Shown piece by piece: positions 1 to 11,010 of a stretch of DNA of 64,000 bases. Below the pieces are notes generated by a model. The model was not told the DNA's origin. It worked only from the letters and a program-made list of their open reading frames with translations, and ran no database searches. Numbering within the stretch: position 1 is the stretch's first letter; each line of letters begins with the position of its first letter. Source of the stretch: Lunularia cruciata. Its lineage: Eukaryota > Streptophyta > Marchantiopsida > Lunulariales > Lunulariaceae. Location: the NCBI GenBank assembly GCA_948567375.1, contig OX419755.1:73660944-73724943 (forward strand). The letters run 5' to 3'. The translations under genes were made by a program, and so were the position numbers.

Positions 1-254
1 AAGATTCCATTTGGTCATAGTTTGTTTGACCAACTAGATAGGATCAAGAATGACATGTCATCCATCCAAGTAAGTAATCCAAGGGTGGAGCTTGCTGACA
101 TGTCACCTATCTATGTGCATAATCCTTTGGTAGAGCTTCCTCGGAGGAGATCCTCTTTGTCTATATAATAAAGAGAAGGTGTTCTTTTGGGGTATCGGAT
201 GCTTGAGTGTGAAAATCTGTGTTTTCTTTCTTCTCTTGTCCTTGGAATATTACA
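1..254 (+). mobile_element. Family E LTR, 3' part, cut by the window edge
   Basis: The segment matches the 3' part of the complete family E LTRs at 43970-44706 (minus) and 55629-56369 (plus). Shared features are a TATA-like stretch TCTATATAATAAAG near 161-175 and the terminal ATTACA ending at 254. RNase H coding sequence of family A starts immediately afterwards with no primer-binding site, so this is most likely a solo LTR inserted in that element. The 5' part and the left target duplication lie outside the window; the right duplication should be GTAAT (255-259). Confidence 0.75.
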
Positions 255-436
255 GTAATCCCTTTACTCTCATCACTGATCATCAGCCACTGAAGTGGTT
301 GATGGAGTCCGATAAGCTTTTAGGGAAGCTTGCACGATGGACTTTGATTTTACAGGAGTATGATTTCATGGTTATTCATAGACCTAGAGTGTTCATCCGT
401 GATGCAGATGAGTTGAGTAGAAACCCATGTTTCTAG
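255..436 (+). pseudogene. RNase H C-terminal fragment (family A1)
   Basis: An open stretch of about 60 residues contains LITDHQPLKWLMESDK and a later HRPRV...DADELSRNP. This is the usual C-terminal end of the RNase H domain in Ty3/gypsy pol, where TDHQPL surrounds a catalytic Asp. The same peptide, with few changes, occurs in copy A2 near 11305-11500. In a living element this domain would degrade the RNA strand of the RNA/DNA hybrid during reverse transcription. Only the last third remains here, fused directly to a family E LTR end, so it cannot be functional. Confidence 0.8.
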
Positions 437-779
437 CTAGCAAGATCAGACTGGAGTATGTTGGCATGGTGAGATAGATGAGGAGATGATGCCAAGTTGG
501 CATGCATTTGCCTTTCTTTGTATATTTTTTGAGGCTTTGGTGGTATCCCTTTCAATGCATACAAGAGGAGTCATAGATCCAAAGAGTGGAGATAGTGGTA
601 TAGTTCAGTAAGACATTTATGATGGTATCTTAATGATGGACTATCTTTACATTGGTATTGTGGGTGGCACAGTTGGTGCCAAGGAGAGAGACCGTGTCCT
701 TCAACAAGCTAGATGGTTCAGATTGGAGTGCAGACACCTTCTTTGTGTATGAGAGGATGGTAGAATGAGAGCAATACCA

Positions 780-1680
780 CTTCCATCTTAGAGTCCACAA
801 TTGGTCTGCCATGCTCATAAGGAGCTAGGACATTTTGGAGTAAAGCACACATATAGCTTACTCCAAAATCATTATTGGTGGTGCGGTACTTAGACCAATG
901 TACAATAGTTTTTGCCATATGTGTAGTTTGTGACCAAGTCAGAGCATCATTCAATGCTCTTATGCTATAGTTACACCAATTACCTATCATGGGATGGTGT
1001 TACCATTGAAGTTTGGACTTTTCAGGACCTTTACCATTGACTATGAGACATCATCAATACATTTTGGTGATGGTGGAGCACTTCTCCAAGTGGATTGAGA
1101 TGGTGGCACTTTGTGACCAGTCCAATGAAGGGATGGCTCACTCATTCTTGGATCGGATTCTTTGTCATTTTGGTGCACCAACTGGGGTTTTGATTGATCA
1201 ATTTATAGAGTTTTATGAGGAGTTTCAGGTCTTGTGTGACAAGGCTTTGATCGATCATTGTACTACTTGTCAAGATCACCTTGAGGCAAATGGCTTAGCA
1301 AAGAGAGTGGTTCAAACAGAGAAGAGAGGATTGTGGAAGTATGTTTTGTAAAGAGGCCACTTGGGAGATTGGGATCTAGTTACCTTGGTTGGCCATGGGC
1401 TATTGGTTCAGCCGACAAGCTTCCTTAGCATCCTTCTCTCTTTACTTTCTACTCTATGGACAAGATCTAGATTTACCTACAATCATTTTTCAAGATGCTA
1501 CTGTAGTGTTGGACTTGGATTATCCACATGTATAGATGAGCGCATGTTCTCAACAGGCAAAGATCTTTTGGAAAGTGATGCCAATGGCCTTTGAGAACTT
1601 GGCAATTGCTCAACATAGAGATACCTTATGCTATGCTACCATTTGAGGAGGAGGTTATAAACCCTCGATCCATTGATTTC
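780..1680 (+). pseudogene. Integrase remnant (family A1)
   Basis: In fragments this reads as a Ty3/gypsy integrase. It has an HKELGHFGVK zinc-binding part near 810-850, then the catalytic core at 1013-1351 with the first Asp in MDFSGPLPL. The second Asp lies in LIDQFIEF, altered from the TDQGTEF seen in A2. The Glu region reads NGLAKRVVQ, where the family consensus has a Glu (AERVVQ), so the third catalytic residue is replaced by Lys. Downstream (1361-1660) the frame shifts twice through the part that corresponds to the A2 segment at 10080-10422. It was an integrase and is now inactive. Confidence 0.8.
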
Positions 1681-1682
1681 AC

Positions 1683-2045
1683 CAAGGTGATTATATATAT
1701 CTACAATAGACAACACCAATGACACTTGATGTTTCTACAAAGCACACTATCTTGAGAGAGCGTGAGGTTTTGCTATCTAGAGTCCTTGTGTTAGAAGGAC
1801 ATGATAGTGTTGTTAAGAAGGATTATGTGCTCAATTGTGCACCATGCCACCTGCCAAACATTGATGGTACAATGGACCTAAGCTTGGCACTTGTACATAT
1901 AAGCTTGCGGTGTATGTTATGCGGCTCTTTTGGTAGAGTTGCTACTATGTTAGTGTGTGATAATTGTTCAAGAGGATGGCATATGACATGTATGACTCCT
2001 CTCCTCACGGTGTCACGGGGATTGGTTGGTCTTGAGAATGCACCG
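1683..2045 (+). pseudogene. Integrase C-terminal domain and PHD finger remnant (family A1)
   Basis: The frame beginning before 1719 carries TLDVSTKHTILRERE and VLVLEGHDS, an SH3-like tail seen after integrase in this family, then NCAPCHLPNIDG. A PHD-type finger follows: CMLC (about 1915), MLVCDNCSRGWHMTC (about 1948-1995) and PLLTV. The spacing C-x2-C, C-x2-C, W-H-x2-C matches the first six ligands of a C4HC3 PHD finger. The final C-x2-C pair is lost because A1 ends or shifts frame near 2020. The A1 copy keeps the fourth cysteine (CDNC) that is Tyr in A2. Confidence 0.75.
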
Positions 2046-3006
2046 GGCATCTGGCTGCTCGCATTTAGACTTCTCTATTCACTAATCTCCACAAGAAGTC
2101 ATGCTCAAAACAATACACTTGAGAGACATATGGAAGACCTGATTTAATGTTCTGGACCAGCTTTAGGGTCTCTTGTTCAGTATGTGTCTACCTTCCTATT
2201 GATGCTAAACCAATGTCATGAATAACTCATGGCCCAACCTCCATAACCTATGTCTCATTTGAATTTGATGCCATCTGTCCGAGTGTAGCTTCTAATTTTG
2301 ATTCAACAATAGTTCTACTTCTTGGCAGAGTAGAATCATACCTCTATTGCAGCTCCACCAATTCTTGTCTCTAGATTTTCTGTAACTCAATGGTCACAAA
2401 CAATTGTTTTGACTTCCAAAAACTCAGTTGCAATCTAGATGTTCTTGATGATTGTTGGAAGTTCCCAAGACCCAACAATTCTAAACTCCTCCTCCTCCCT
2501 ATTGATGTTGCTATCAACTGGGTAGTTTGCTCGCTTGAGTTGCACTACTATGCTTTTATTTACATCTATTCAAAGTGAGAGTACGTTACTCTATTTCTCT
2601 TAGAGGCATCTGTCTTTTTGTCTCTCTTTTCTCTATTGTATTTCCTATACCAAAAGCAGAACACACAAACATGAAACCACACTATCATCCACCTAACAAG
2701 GCTGGAGCCTTGCTAGCTTCAAAGCTTTGATAATGCTGAAAAGTAAAAAAATAGGATAACAAAAAATGCTTCAACTTGTTGCTCTCCTTTCACCTTCTAT
2801 GATTTCCAGGTGGTTGTCGCTGGGAGATCTGCTCTGTTCTGATCTTTTGGGACTCTACCATATACATCTACACATCTACATCATCCTAATCTTTTATGAC
2901 CATACCATTTGACCCGGTTTCAATATTGAAGTTGTGTTTTTGATCCTTTTGGACAAAATTGCAGCTCAAATATTGGAAGTAGTTCTTGAATACATACTTC
3001 TTGTGA
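2046..3006. other. Unassigned spacer
   Basis: I see no gene here. The sequence is of mixed composition, does not match any of the local families A to F, and the only open stretch (2390-2578) is short and unrecognised. It could be old element sequence or original host intergenic DNA. Confidence 0.5.
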
Positions 3007-6000
3007 CTACATGTGGTACCCACATTTTTTTGTTTTTTTCAAAATAAAGAAGAAGAAGTGTATAGAGAAGTCGGATTGCGCCGGTATGGCCAAAGAAGGC
3101 GAAGAAAAGAGTCTTCGGGATGAAACCCGTAGTAAAGTAACTTTGGGTCATAAGGCAAAGTACTCAGAAATGCCTTGTCAGCATACAACCCAAAGTAAGG
3201 AGTCTTCGTATTGGGGGGAGCTCAACCCGAGGCAAAGACAGTCTAATAACCTTTTTTCGGGGCGAGAAATTCAAAAAGGGACCATTCAAAAACTGGCGGC
3301 CCATACGCGCGAAGGTTGATTGACAGTGATAGGTGCATGCAGGAGGTGTGATTTCTCGGTAGAAACTCAAAGTGAAGAAAGACGAAGAAAGCGCAACTCT
3401 ATAAAAATCAAACTCGCAACAATGAAATGTCAAGTAATTTTCCTTCGCCGTTGAGAAGTCGTCTTGCAGGTGATGGTGGGAAGGGAAATAGAGTTGGAAG
3501 CGCATTAGTGTGTAAGGGAGAAGTCGTGAGAGTGAAATCGAGAGATAGTGAGAAGGCAGAAGAGATGGGAGGAGGAAAGAAGAACTCTGAATTCATAGTG
3601 AGAAATCATGCAATTTGGAGGTTAGATGTGATCGCTAGGATCAAAGTCTTGAGCCGACTTCGGATCACTTTCTTAGCGTGGAACTGGAATGTGAGCTTTC
3701 CAGGTTTCATGACAGAAATCATCGAGACCAAGTGTCTTGATGGACCCGAGGAAGAAGGGAAGAGAGGAAATCCGGCTTGCTGTATAGAGTCGGATTGGAG
3801 ACTAGTACTCGAGAAGGAAGTAGGCTTGGATCAGGGAGGGGGCCACGTTCTTGGGGAAGGGAGAGATAGCTCAAGAAACCCAAGAAGTGACAGATGCATT
3901 CTCATCAAAGCGGACGAAGAATGGGTACAAAGTCGAGAGCTACAAAGACCCTGTGAAGAGAGGAATTGTGAGTGCGTTGATGGCCATCCTAAAGCCGAAG
4001 AGAACCATGTATGTGATGAAACACCAAGCGGTGTTCTTTCACAAGTTATTTGCAGGAGAACCGATCAATTGGGTGAGGTGTTTCCATGGGAGAACGAGAC
4101 AAATGGTGTGGAATCTACGGGATAAATCGCCTCCACACTACATCGTGCCGTTTGCAGCGCATTTCTACCTCGGGTTGAATTTGTTGAACTTGGTGGAGCA
4201 AACTCGGATGGTGTCACACTTCCATCTTGATCTGAGAAAGGAGGTTGATGTCGAGGAGCAACAATACATTTTGCAAATCAGGAGCACCGATGACTACTAT
4301 ACAAAGACAGGGAAGAACGTGGAGATTGAAGTAAGTACTCTGAACTTGAAGAAGAGAAGTTGACAGGGTGAAGCCAAAGACACAAAGAAACCTCAGAAGA
4401 CCAAGAGAGGCAACCCGAGGCAAGGTATGGTGGTGATTGAGTCGGAGGATGAAGACTCGGAAGGTGACGCTAAGCTCAAGACTGAAGACTCGGAACACGA
4501 GGAGGAACCCAAGCTAACGCTATAGAGTGGCGATACGAGTAGCGACAATGATGAGGGTGGAGAAATGACATTGGCGCCAGTGGCTACAAAAGAAGAAGAA
4601 GAAGTACAGGCAGAGATCAAAGCCGAGGACAACACACAGCTGGAAGACAAAATAACTGAGCCCGAAGAGAAGAAGATCACAATGCAGAGAGGAGTTTGCT
4701 CGAGATGTAAGGCAAAGTACAAAGCAGGTTCGAGTACGGTGAAGGAAGAAGCACATGAAAGCTCAGGAAGCAAGGTGTCTATTCCGATACGAAGACTGCA
4801 AAGAAGAAGGCAAGTATCGGGTGAACAAGAAGTAAGAAGGGAAGTAGCCGTGCAAGAAGAAGTAAACCCGAGCAATGGAGTCGAGTACCTGCGGGATGTG
4901 GTGTGTCCTCTGTTGGTGAAGCTGGAGTACAAGAAGAAGGAGATGCAATCAACTTGTCTAGAGGTAAAGACTGTATTGCAGGTGTTGGCGAGATTAGAAG
5001 AAGAGAACTCGGAGTTGAAGAAGAGTATAACCCGAGGTGAGGAGGAAAGGGAAGTACTACAAGCGGAGAAAGTAGTGAGAAGTCAAGTAATTGAAGACTT
5101 GAAGAGAGAAGTGCATTATCGAGAGGATCTTGTGAAGAAGAGTGACATAGCAAGGGAGAGACAAGTAGCTGAGTATGAGATCTTGAAGCAGCAATTTGCT
5201 GATTCAAGAGTAGAGGTTATCCATGCTATGGTGAGAGTAGCAGCAAAGGATCAGGAGCTTGATAGGGTGATGGAGAGTGTCGAGGAGAAGAAGCAAATTT
5301 GGCAAAGAGAGTTAGCAATAAGATATAGGGAAGAAGAGAGATTACGAGAGTTACTTCGTAATCAGGAGGAGAGAGTTGTATAGAAGGAGAAGGAGAAGGA
5401 GAAGGAGACGGTGAAAGCCGAGTTCAAAGCAGAATTGGCAATGTACAGGGAGGACTGGCTTGCGGATCAAGAACGAGAGCGGAAGATGAGATTGGAGCCT
5501 TTGAAGGAGATAGTCCTCCGGATGAATGCAATGTTGAGTACAGAGGCCAGCATTTGGATTGAAGAGACAAGGCTACACAAGTTGAAGTTGTTGGTGCAGG
5601 AGACAAGGCGAAGACAAGCAAAGGACACGGATTTGAATGCTCTGTTAATTAGTCTCAGAACTCGTGTAGACAGGAAGATCTTAGAGGTAGAAGACAACAT
5701 TTTGATTAGACTAGACTTAGTGAAAATAGAGATAGAAAAACTTCGGAAAGATGTTAGAGCAAAACCCAAAGTAGATAACATAGGAGTGCAAATGTGTTTG
5801 GAGTTACCGTGGAGACATTAGAGAAGAGTGGGTCGAGAGATGAAGAGTTAGATAGATTACCCACTAGTGCAATTTTAGATCAGGAAAGAGAATTGCTGGA
5901 TCTGGTAGAAGAAGTAAAAGATATGAAACCCGAGGAAAAATTAGTAGGAAGTAAAGTTACTTCGGGTTCGGGTTTGAAAGCCGATGACGAAGTAGACATT

Positions 6001-6812
6001 GGATTGGAGTAGAAACCAATTTGAGATTTGAAGAGGCAGATATGAAGGGGTGCATTGTCATTTTGGATCTGCAGGTTAGAAGAGTTGTTGTAGAACGGTA
6101 TAGTTGTTAGAACTATCGATTGTTTTACTATTTAAGAGTGGCATTCATAGAGAAATATTGTTCAGTGCTCATAATTTCTGAGAATAGATAAAGAAAAGTG
6201 ATGTGAAGTAGTGCTCGTTGCTTGAGTTTGATTCCGAGTATCAACTTTGTGTTTGTATTTGTGGGTGTGTGAAGAAATTCAAAGTGCAAGTCAGAGTGCT
6301 TGTTGGATGTTGGATTCTGCAGCCTTGATCTTCATTTTGTGTGTTTGATCTTGAGTGAAGTGCAATCAAAGCAATGCCTTGACAGATCTGAGAGGAATTG
6401 TAGTGTTGTTAGTATTCTGCATTTGTGAGTGCAGTGCGAGGTTGATGTGAAGCAATTTTGATCAAGGAAGTTATGCCTTCAGTGGAAGGGTGGAACACAA
6501 TTCTGAGGCAAAGTCGTTTTGCAGTGAAGTGCCGTTTTTGGGAGAGCCTGAATCATCACAATCAAGATTGTTTGGAAAGAATTGAAGGAGTTGTGATTAA
6601 GGAGTGTGAAATTCATGACAAGACTGCAAATCAGTGCTTGTTACTCTCTTCTGGGTGTGGTTTCTACCTGAGAGATTAAAGAAGAACTCAAGAAGAACTA
6701 CATGTTACTATTTGACTTTGTATTTGGACATTTCTGACTTGTATCTCTGCGGGAACAAACTTTACTTACCCAATTACCGCAAAAGTGATATTTGTCGGGT
6801 TGTCATACTACA
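3007..6812 (+). mobile_element. Family C copy C1: 3.8-kb TG...CA unit with target duplication CTACA
   Basis: The unit runs from TGTGGTACCCACA (3012) to GGGTTGTCATA (6807) and is flanked on both sides by CTACA (3007-3011 and 6808-6812). Copy C2 (59916-63701) starts and stops at the same bases but is flanked by TTGCA. This defines the ends precisely and shows integrase-type insertion with 5-bp duplication. No part of the start recurs near the end, so there are no separate LTRs inside. The likeliest reading is a giant solo LTR, with U3 holding the reading frame and a TATA-like CTATTTAAGAG at 6127-6137. An alternative is a non-autonomous element whose terminal repeats are unrecognisable. Confidence 0.85.
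3427..6012 (+). pseudogene. Family C protein with long C-terminal coiled coil (broken)
   Basis: I do not recognise the family. The start MSSNFPSPLRSRL is conserved in C2. An N-terminal globular part contains ITFLAWNWNVSF and, later, YVMKHQAVFFHKLF and AAHFYLGLNLLNLVEQ (3990-4200). An acidic low-complexity segment follows (about 4435-4640). From about 4900 to 5780 come long heptad-like runs rich in E, K, R, L and Q that should form coiled coil. Breaks compared with C2 are a +1 shift near 3850-3900, stops at about 4361, 4523 and 5381, and another shift near 5800. The role could be gag-like, because coiled coils and lack of catalytic motifs are common in such proteins, but no zinc knuckle is seen. 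Confidence 0.7.
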
Positions 6813-7130
6813 TCAGCATCTACTCTTGTAGGTCATGAGAATCAGATGTAAGGGCTCTACATAAGTGCAATGATGAGCATTTCCAAAGAACTAACTACTT
6901 GAAATGATTTGCCATTGTGTAAGTACTGCACCCGATCCATAGCCCTTCGCGTGTCTCTATACATTCACTAAGATCATATGGCCAAAAGTGCAAATTCAAG
7001 GGAAAAAGGCCTTCACAAAATACAAGTGCCAATTGTAAATCAGCAATGGATATATGTGAACGTGGTTCCTTAGATCCATTGCTGCAATAGTAGTTTATCT
7101 GGATGTCAATTTCTGCAATTGAACAGATTT
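6813..7130. other. Spacer without recognisable content
   Basis: This is the short flank to the right of C1. No coding potential, tRNA-like structure or match to the local repeat families was seen. Confidence 0.5.
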
Positions 7131-7139
7131 ACAAATATC

Positions 7140-8750
7140 TGTCTGGCCCTCCTAAGATGATCCACCAGGTTCCTACACCTCCTCTCCTTGTGCTAATGGT
7201 GACCTTTGCCACAATCTCCATCGCACTCTCTTTCTCTTTGCCTTGATTTCCCCTTCTCCTTTGTTCCGTTTCTTTGCTTTTTGATCTTTGATTCTTCTTA
7301 CTTGTCTCCTCAAATCTTCCTTTCTCCATTTGATTTATCCACCTTTCTTCTTGATTCTCCTCCCTCAATGGATTTTCTGTATCTCTACTACCTTTTTTTC
7401 TTTCCCTGCAGCACTTCATGTTCTCCCTCTTCCGTTGAAACCTCAATTGTCACACCTCACTTTAGATCCTTTCCTTTGATAATTTCCTATCTTCTGTCAC
7501 CCCAAAAGAAACCCCTTCCACACTCTCTTTGTCACTAAAAAATGCCATCGACACTTCTTTTTTCACAGTAAAAAATTTCCTCTTAACTCTTTTTGATCTC
7601 TTTCTATCTTTAAAATTTTAGTTCTTCCTTCAAAACTTTAACTGCCACACCCCACTCTCCTCAATCCTTTCCTTTGATATTTTCCCATGTCACCACCAAA
7701 ACCTTTGCTACTTCTCTATCATTTAGAAACCATTGATACTTCCCTATCACTTCTCTCCTTCAAGAACTGGCTTCTTTGTCCCAACGCTGATATACATTCA
7801 AGCAAATGATTGTAGCTTTTCTCGTCACAGGAAATGGTGAGGCCGGCTCAGAGTGTGCTAGAGGTAGCTCTCCACTCAAAGCCACCACTTGAAAGTAAGG
7901 CTGAATGCATCCCTATCTTCCCAGCTGAGCTGCTTTGTTGAGAATGTTTCCTAGCACAAACTTCAGAGTCCAATTCTAGTTCACCAAATCCAGAAAAATC
8001 CGTTCAAAGTCCTCATAAAAACCAAGCCTTCATCAATGTCTTGAGCTGCTACAGGCTACGGCAGTTGAAAACACTCATTGAGCCACTACTTCACAATTTG
8101 CAATCGTCCATCATATCGTGGCCACTGCACTCCTCAATGTCAAATCTGTCACATGGACTATCCGAGCTCTTTTGCAAAACTTGTAATCAACTCATCATGA
8201 ACTGATTGTCTTTGATAACATGTCTTCTCTTTCTTCTCAATCCTTCACTATTCCTCAAAACTCCTATTTCTCTTCCTTTCCTCTATCCTTTGCCTTTCTT
8301 CCTTCCTATCCTGCCTCCTTTGAATTCCCCAAACTCCCTCCTCTATTCCTTTGTTCAAAATCTGAACTCTGTTTTCTCCTTCCTCTTGGACTTCATGTCA
8401 CCGTTTCTTCTTGATTCCTCCCTATTCCTTTCACTCACTTTTTCTAAACCCCTTCCATACTTTCCTATTCCCCAAAACCCCTTCAATACTTCTGTCAAGA
8501 TTCTTCCCTGCAGCCACAAGCTCTTCATTTGAGAGAGTTCCTTTGCCTCACTTTTGATTCATTTTTCTTTTGTTCCCCCACCTTTGCTCCTCTTGAGTGG
8601 TCTTTTCATGTTTTCCCAACACTTCTCAAGTTTCAGTTGACTTTTTCTTTTTGTCCTGTTCTAACTGCGGACACCAACTTCCCAAAAGCCTTGTTCTTGT
8701 AGTTGCAAACATTTTGGTCCCTTTTTTCCCTTTGCTCTCTCTCCTACTTA
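7140..8750. repeat. Pyrimidine-rich low-complexity tract
   Basis: About 1.6 kb of plus-strand sequence is strongly biased to C and T, with loosely repeated blocks such as ATCCTTTCCTTTGATA (near 7469 and 7666) and CCCCTTCCA/CACT (near 7513, 8450 and 8477). Open stretches on the plus strand (7206-7538, 8206-8532) translate to Ser/Leu/Phe/Pro-rich peptides that are products of the composition, not genes. It borders the minisatellite into which A2 is inserted. Confidence 0.6.
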
Positions 8751-8755
8751 TAGTA

Positions 8756-8844
8756 ACCTCCAACTCCTGAGCTCACTATAACCAAAAAATAAATTAAAAA
8801 AATAACTTTCGGTTTGCAATAACACAAAAAAAACTTCTGGGCTT
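8756..8844. repeat. Degenerate ~30-bp minisatellite, left part
   Basis: Units such as AACTCCTGAGCTCACTATAA, AACTTTCGGTTTGCAATAAC and ACTTCTGGGCTT are degenerate copies of the units found at 19159-19400. The array was split by insertion of A2, whose left end is at 8845. Confidence 0.65.
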
Positions 8845-9399
8845 TGTCGTGCATATATACATCACTACACAACATACATCACTGTCAACATCATACACTA
8901 TAGAAGCACAACTCACACATAAGTCATACATAGACTCTAAAGTGCCACAATAATCAGATTTCTTACCACTCACAACTCAATTCAACTCAGATCAGTACTT
9001 GATCTGTCACTCTATAAACTGCCAACAATTGGGCATTGATTACAGTCAAGCCACACCCACTCAAGCATAGAGAATCCAGGTGACGCTCGCCGGCCTCTGT
9101 CCACCATAGCCAGGAACTCGAAGGCTCAACATCAGAGAAGTGAGCTCTCTGGAGCTCACTTTGAAACTATACCCCCTAGACTCGAGCTAGCTCTGAAACC
9201 CTAATAGTCCCACTGATGGCACACTCGACGGTGTGAACGGTGCAAAGTGATAGTGGGCTCCACCGTGAAGTCAGTACCCCAAACATGAAATCTGACCATC
9301 AGAAAGTAGTCTATGAGAAATTGCTGAAATAACTCTAACTACTATCACTGGAACTCCAATGTCCGAGCATCTAGATGCGGCACTACAAATGGCGTGACA
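8845..9399 (-). repeat. 3' LTR of A2 with an extra 106-bp terminal block
   Basis: On the minus strand it starts TGTCACGCC (9399) and ends GCACGACA (8845). The first 449 bp (9399-8951) match the 5' LTR at 18710-19158. The last 106 bp (8845-8950) are absent from that 5' LTR but are repeated just upstream of the LTR at 9402-9507. The plus-strand copy A4 has exactly the same block-core-block arrangement. Confidence 0.75.
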
Positions 9400-9401
9400 A
9401 C

Positions 9402-9507
9402 TGTCGTGCATATATACATTGCTACACAACATACATCGTTGTCAACATCATACATTATAGAAGCACAACTCACACATAAGTCATACATAGACTCTAAAGT
9501 GCCACAA
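9402..9507 (-). repeat. 106-bp direct repeat preceding the A2 3' LTR
   Basis: The block is nearly identical to 8845-8950, starts TTGTGGCACTTTAGAG and ends GCACGACA (minus strand). It follows the purine run CTAGGGGGCAA, which looks like the polypurine tract (about 9508-9520). Its frame stays open as a continuation of the PHD region, so it may once have been the end of pol or part of the LTR. Confidence 0.7.
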
Positions 9508-9520
9508 TTGCCCCCTAGCT
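9508..9520 (-). other. Probable polypurine tract of A2
   Basis: The minus-strand sequence CTAGGGGGCAAT lies directly before TGTGGCAC. Copy A4 has CTAGGGAGATGAT at the matching place. A purine run here is the usual primer for plus-strand DNA synthesis in LTR elements. Confidence 0.55.
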
Positions 9521-9659
9521 GGCGGTTAGGTCCCTCTAACTCCAGATAGCCATCTACTCTAAGTATATGGTATACCCTCTAATGTGCAAAGATCAAGAGG
9601 CCGGGTGCTATGGAGCCCCATCGTTAGTCACTTGTTTGCAATCTATACCATATAAAGAA

Positions 9660-10075
9660 TGAACTAGCTATAGGTCAAGTACATCTAGGACATAACTAAT
9701 ATCCCTGAGGAACCACCGTGAGGGGAGGAGTCATACATGCCATATGCCATTCTCTCAAATAGCTATCACACACTAACATAGTAGCAGCTCCACCAGAAGA
9801 GCCACATAACATACACCTCAAGCCTACACGTACAAGTGCCAAGCTTGGGTCCATAGTACCATCAATGTTTGGGAGGTGGCATGAAGCACAATTGCGTACA
9901 TGATCCTTCCAAACAACACCATCACGTCCTTCTAACACAAGGACTCCAGATGGCAAAACCTTGTGCACTCTCAAGATAGTGCGGCCTGTAGAAACATCAA
10001 GTGTCGTTGGTGTTGTCTGTTGTAGATATACATAGTCGCCTGGATGAAATCGACGGATTGAGGGTCTATAACCTC
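9660..10075 (-). pseudogene. Integrase C-terminal domain and PHD finger (family A2)
   Basis: Minus-strand frames give FHPGDYVYLQQTTP, then TILRVHKVLPSGVLVLEGRDG and NCASCHLPNIDG, an SH3-like tail after integrase. A C4HC3 PHD finger follows: CMLC, 13 residues, CDSY, EWHMAC, PPLTVVPQGY, then a stop and LCPRC. The stop is TAG where PHD fingers have a conserved Trp (usually W-x-C-P-x-C), so a single TGG to TAG change explains it. Tyr replaces the fourth ligand, which is Cys in copy A1. PHD fingers commonly bind histone H3 tails; here it would most plausibly guide integration or bind chromatin, which is inference. The domain ends the polyprotein, a place where chromoviruses carry a chromodomain. 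Confidence 0.8.
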
Positions 10076-10079
10076 CTCC

Positions 10080-11010
10080 TCAAATGGTAGCATAGCGTAA
10101 AGTATCTCTATGTTGAGCAATCGCCAAGTTCTCAAAGGCCATCGGCATCACTCTCCAAAAGATCTCTGCCCACTGAGAACATGTGCTCATCCATACATCG
10201 GGGTCATCCAAGTCCAAAACTACAATAGCCTCTTGACAAATGGCTGTAGGTAAAATCAGGATCTCGTCCATAGAGTAGAAAGTTTGGAGAGAAGGATGCT
10301 AAGGAGGCTTGCCGGCTGGACCAATAGCCCATGGCCAACCAAGGTAATTGGAGATCCCAATCTCCCAAGTGGCCTCTCTGCAAACCATACTTTTGCAATC
10401 CTCTCTTCGTCGTCTGAACCACTCTCTCTGCTAAGCCATCTGCCTCAAGTGATCTCGGGATGTAGTATGATGATCAATCAAGGCCTTGTCACACAAGACC
10501 TGAAACTCCCCCAAGAACTCTGTACCCTGATCAGTCAAAACCTTAGCTGGTGCACCAAAATGACTAAGAACTCGATCCAAGAACAAGTAAGTTGTCCCTT
10601 CACTAGACTTGTCAGGAAGTGCCACCAACTCAATCCACTTGGAGCAGTGCTCCACCATCACCAAAACATACCGATGATGTCTCACAATCAGTGGTAAAGG
10701 TCCGGCAAAGTCCAAACTCCAATAGTAACCCAATCCCATGATAGGTAATGGGTGTAACTGTGGCGTAGGAGCATTGAATGATGCTCTAACTTGGTCACAA
10801 ACCACACATCTGGCAACAAACTGTTGTACCTTGGTCTGCATACCGCACCACCAATAATGACTCCGGAGTAAGCTATATGTACGCTTTACTCCAAAATGTC
10901 CTAGCTCCTCATGAGCATGACGGACCAACTGTGGTCTCTGAGATGGAAATGGTACTACTCGCACTCTTTCATCCTCCCATACACGCAAAGGTGTCTACCC
11001 TCCAATCTGA
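10080..11010 (-). pseudogene. Integrase (family A2)
   Basis: The best open part is 10431-10988. It has an HHCC zinc-binding domain (HAHEELGHFG ... CVVCDQVR), then the core with SLDFAGPL (first Asp) and LTDQGTEFLGEF (second Asp). A stop follows DHLRQMA, and the frame then shifts to the ERVV-equivalent Glu region and RGLQKYGLQRG at 10204-10422. LLYGRDPD and the downstream block at 10080-10271 complete the domain. The enzyme would join the retrotransposon cDNA to host DNA. Unlike A1, the D-D pair is intact here, but at least one stop and two frame changes disable the gene. Confidence 0.85.

Larger units (their letters stand above)
255..2045 (+). mobile_element. Family A retrotransposon copy A1, 3' half of pol
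   Basis: This plus-strand fragment is collinear with copy A2 (minus, 8845-19158), from the RNase H C-terminus through integrase to the PHD finger. It is not flanked by recognisable family A LTRs. Homology to A2 stops near 2045, inside or just after the PHD finger, so the 3' end has been lost. The left side is interrupted by the family E LTR. Many stops and shifts mark it as dead. Confidence 0.8.

Noticed and set aside
4214-5207. Minus-strand Ser/Leu-rich frames within family C
   Set aside because: They are shadows of the acidic and coiled-coil codons on the plus strand, and C2 has matching shadows at 61237-62108.
7206-8532. Plus-strand open stretches with hydrophobic Leu/Ser/Phe/Pro-rich peptides
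   Set aside because: They follow from the pyrimidine-rich composition. Several frames are open together, and there is no start context, domain or conserved length.
9402-9507. LTR of A2 starting at TGTGGCAC after the polypurine tract
   Set aside because: This is attractive because of the purine run, but the 5' ends of A2 and A3 both start with TGTCA(C/T)G(C/A)C, and the GCTT duplication in A2 supports that end. The question is left as a finding.
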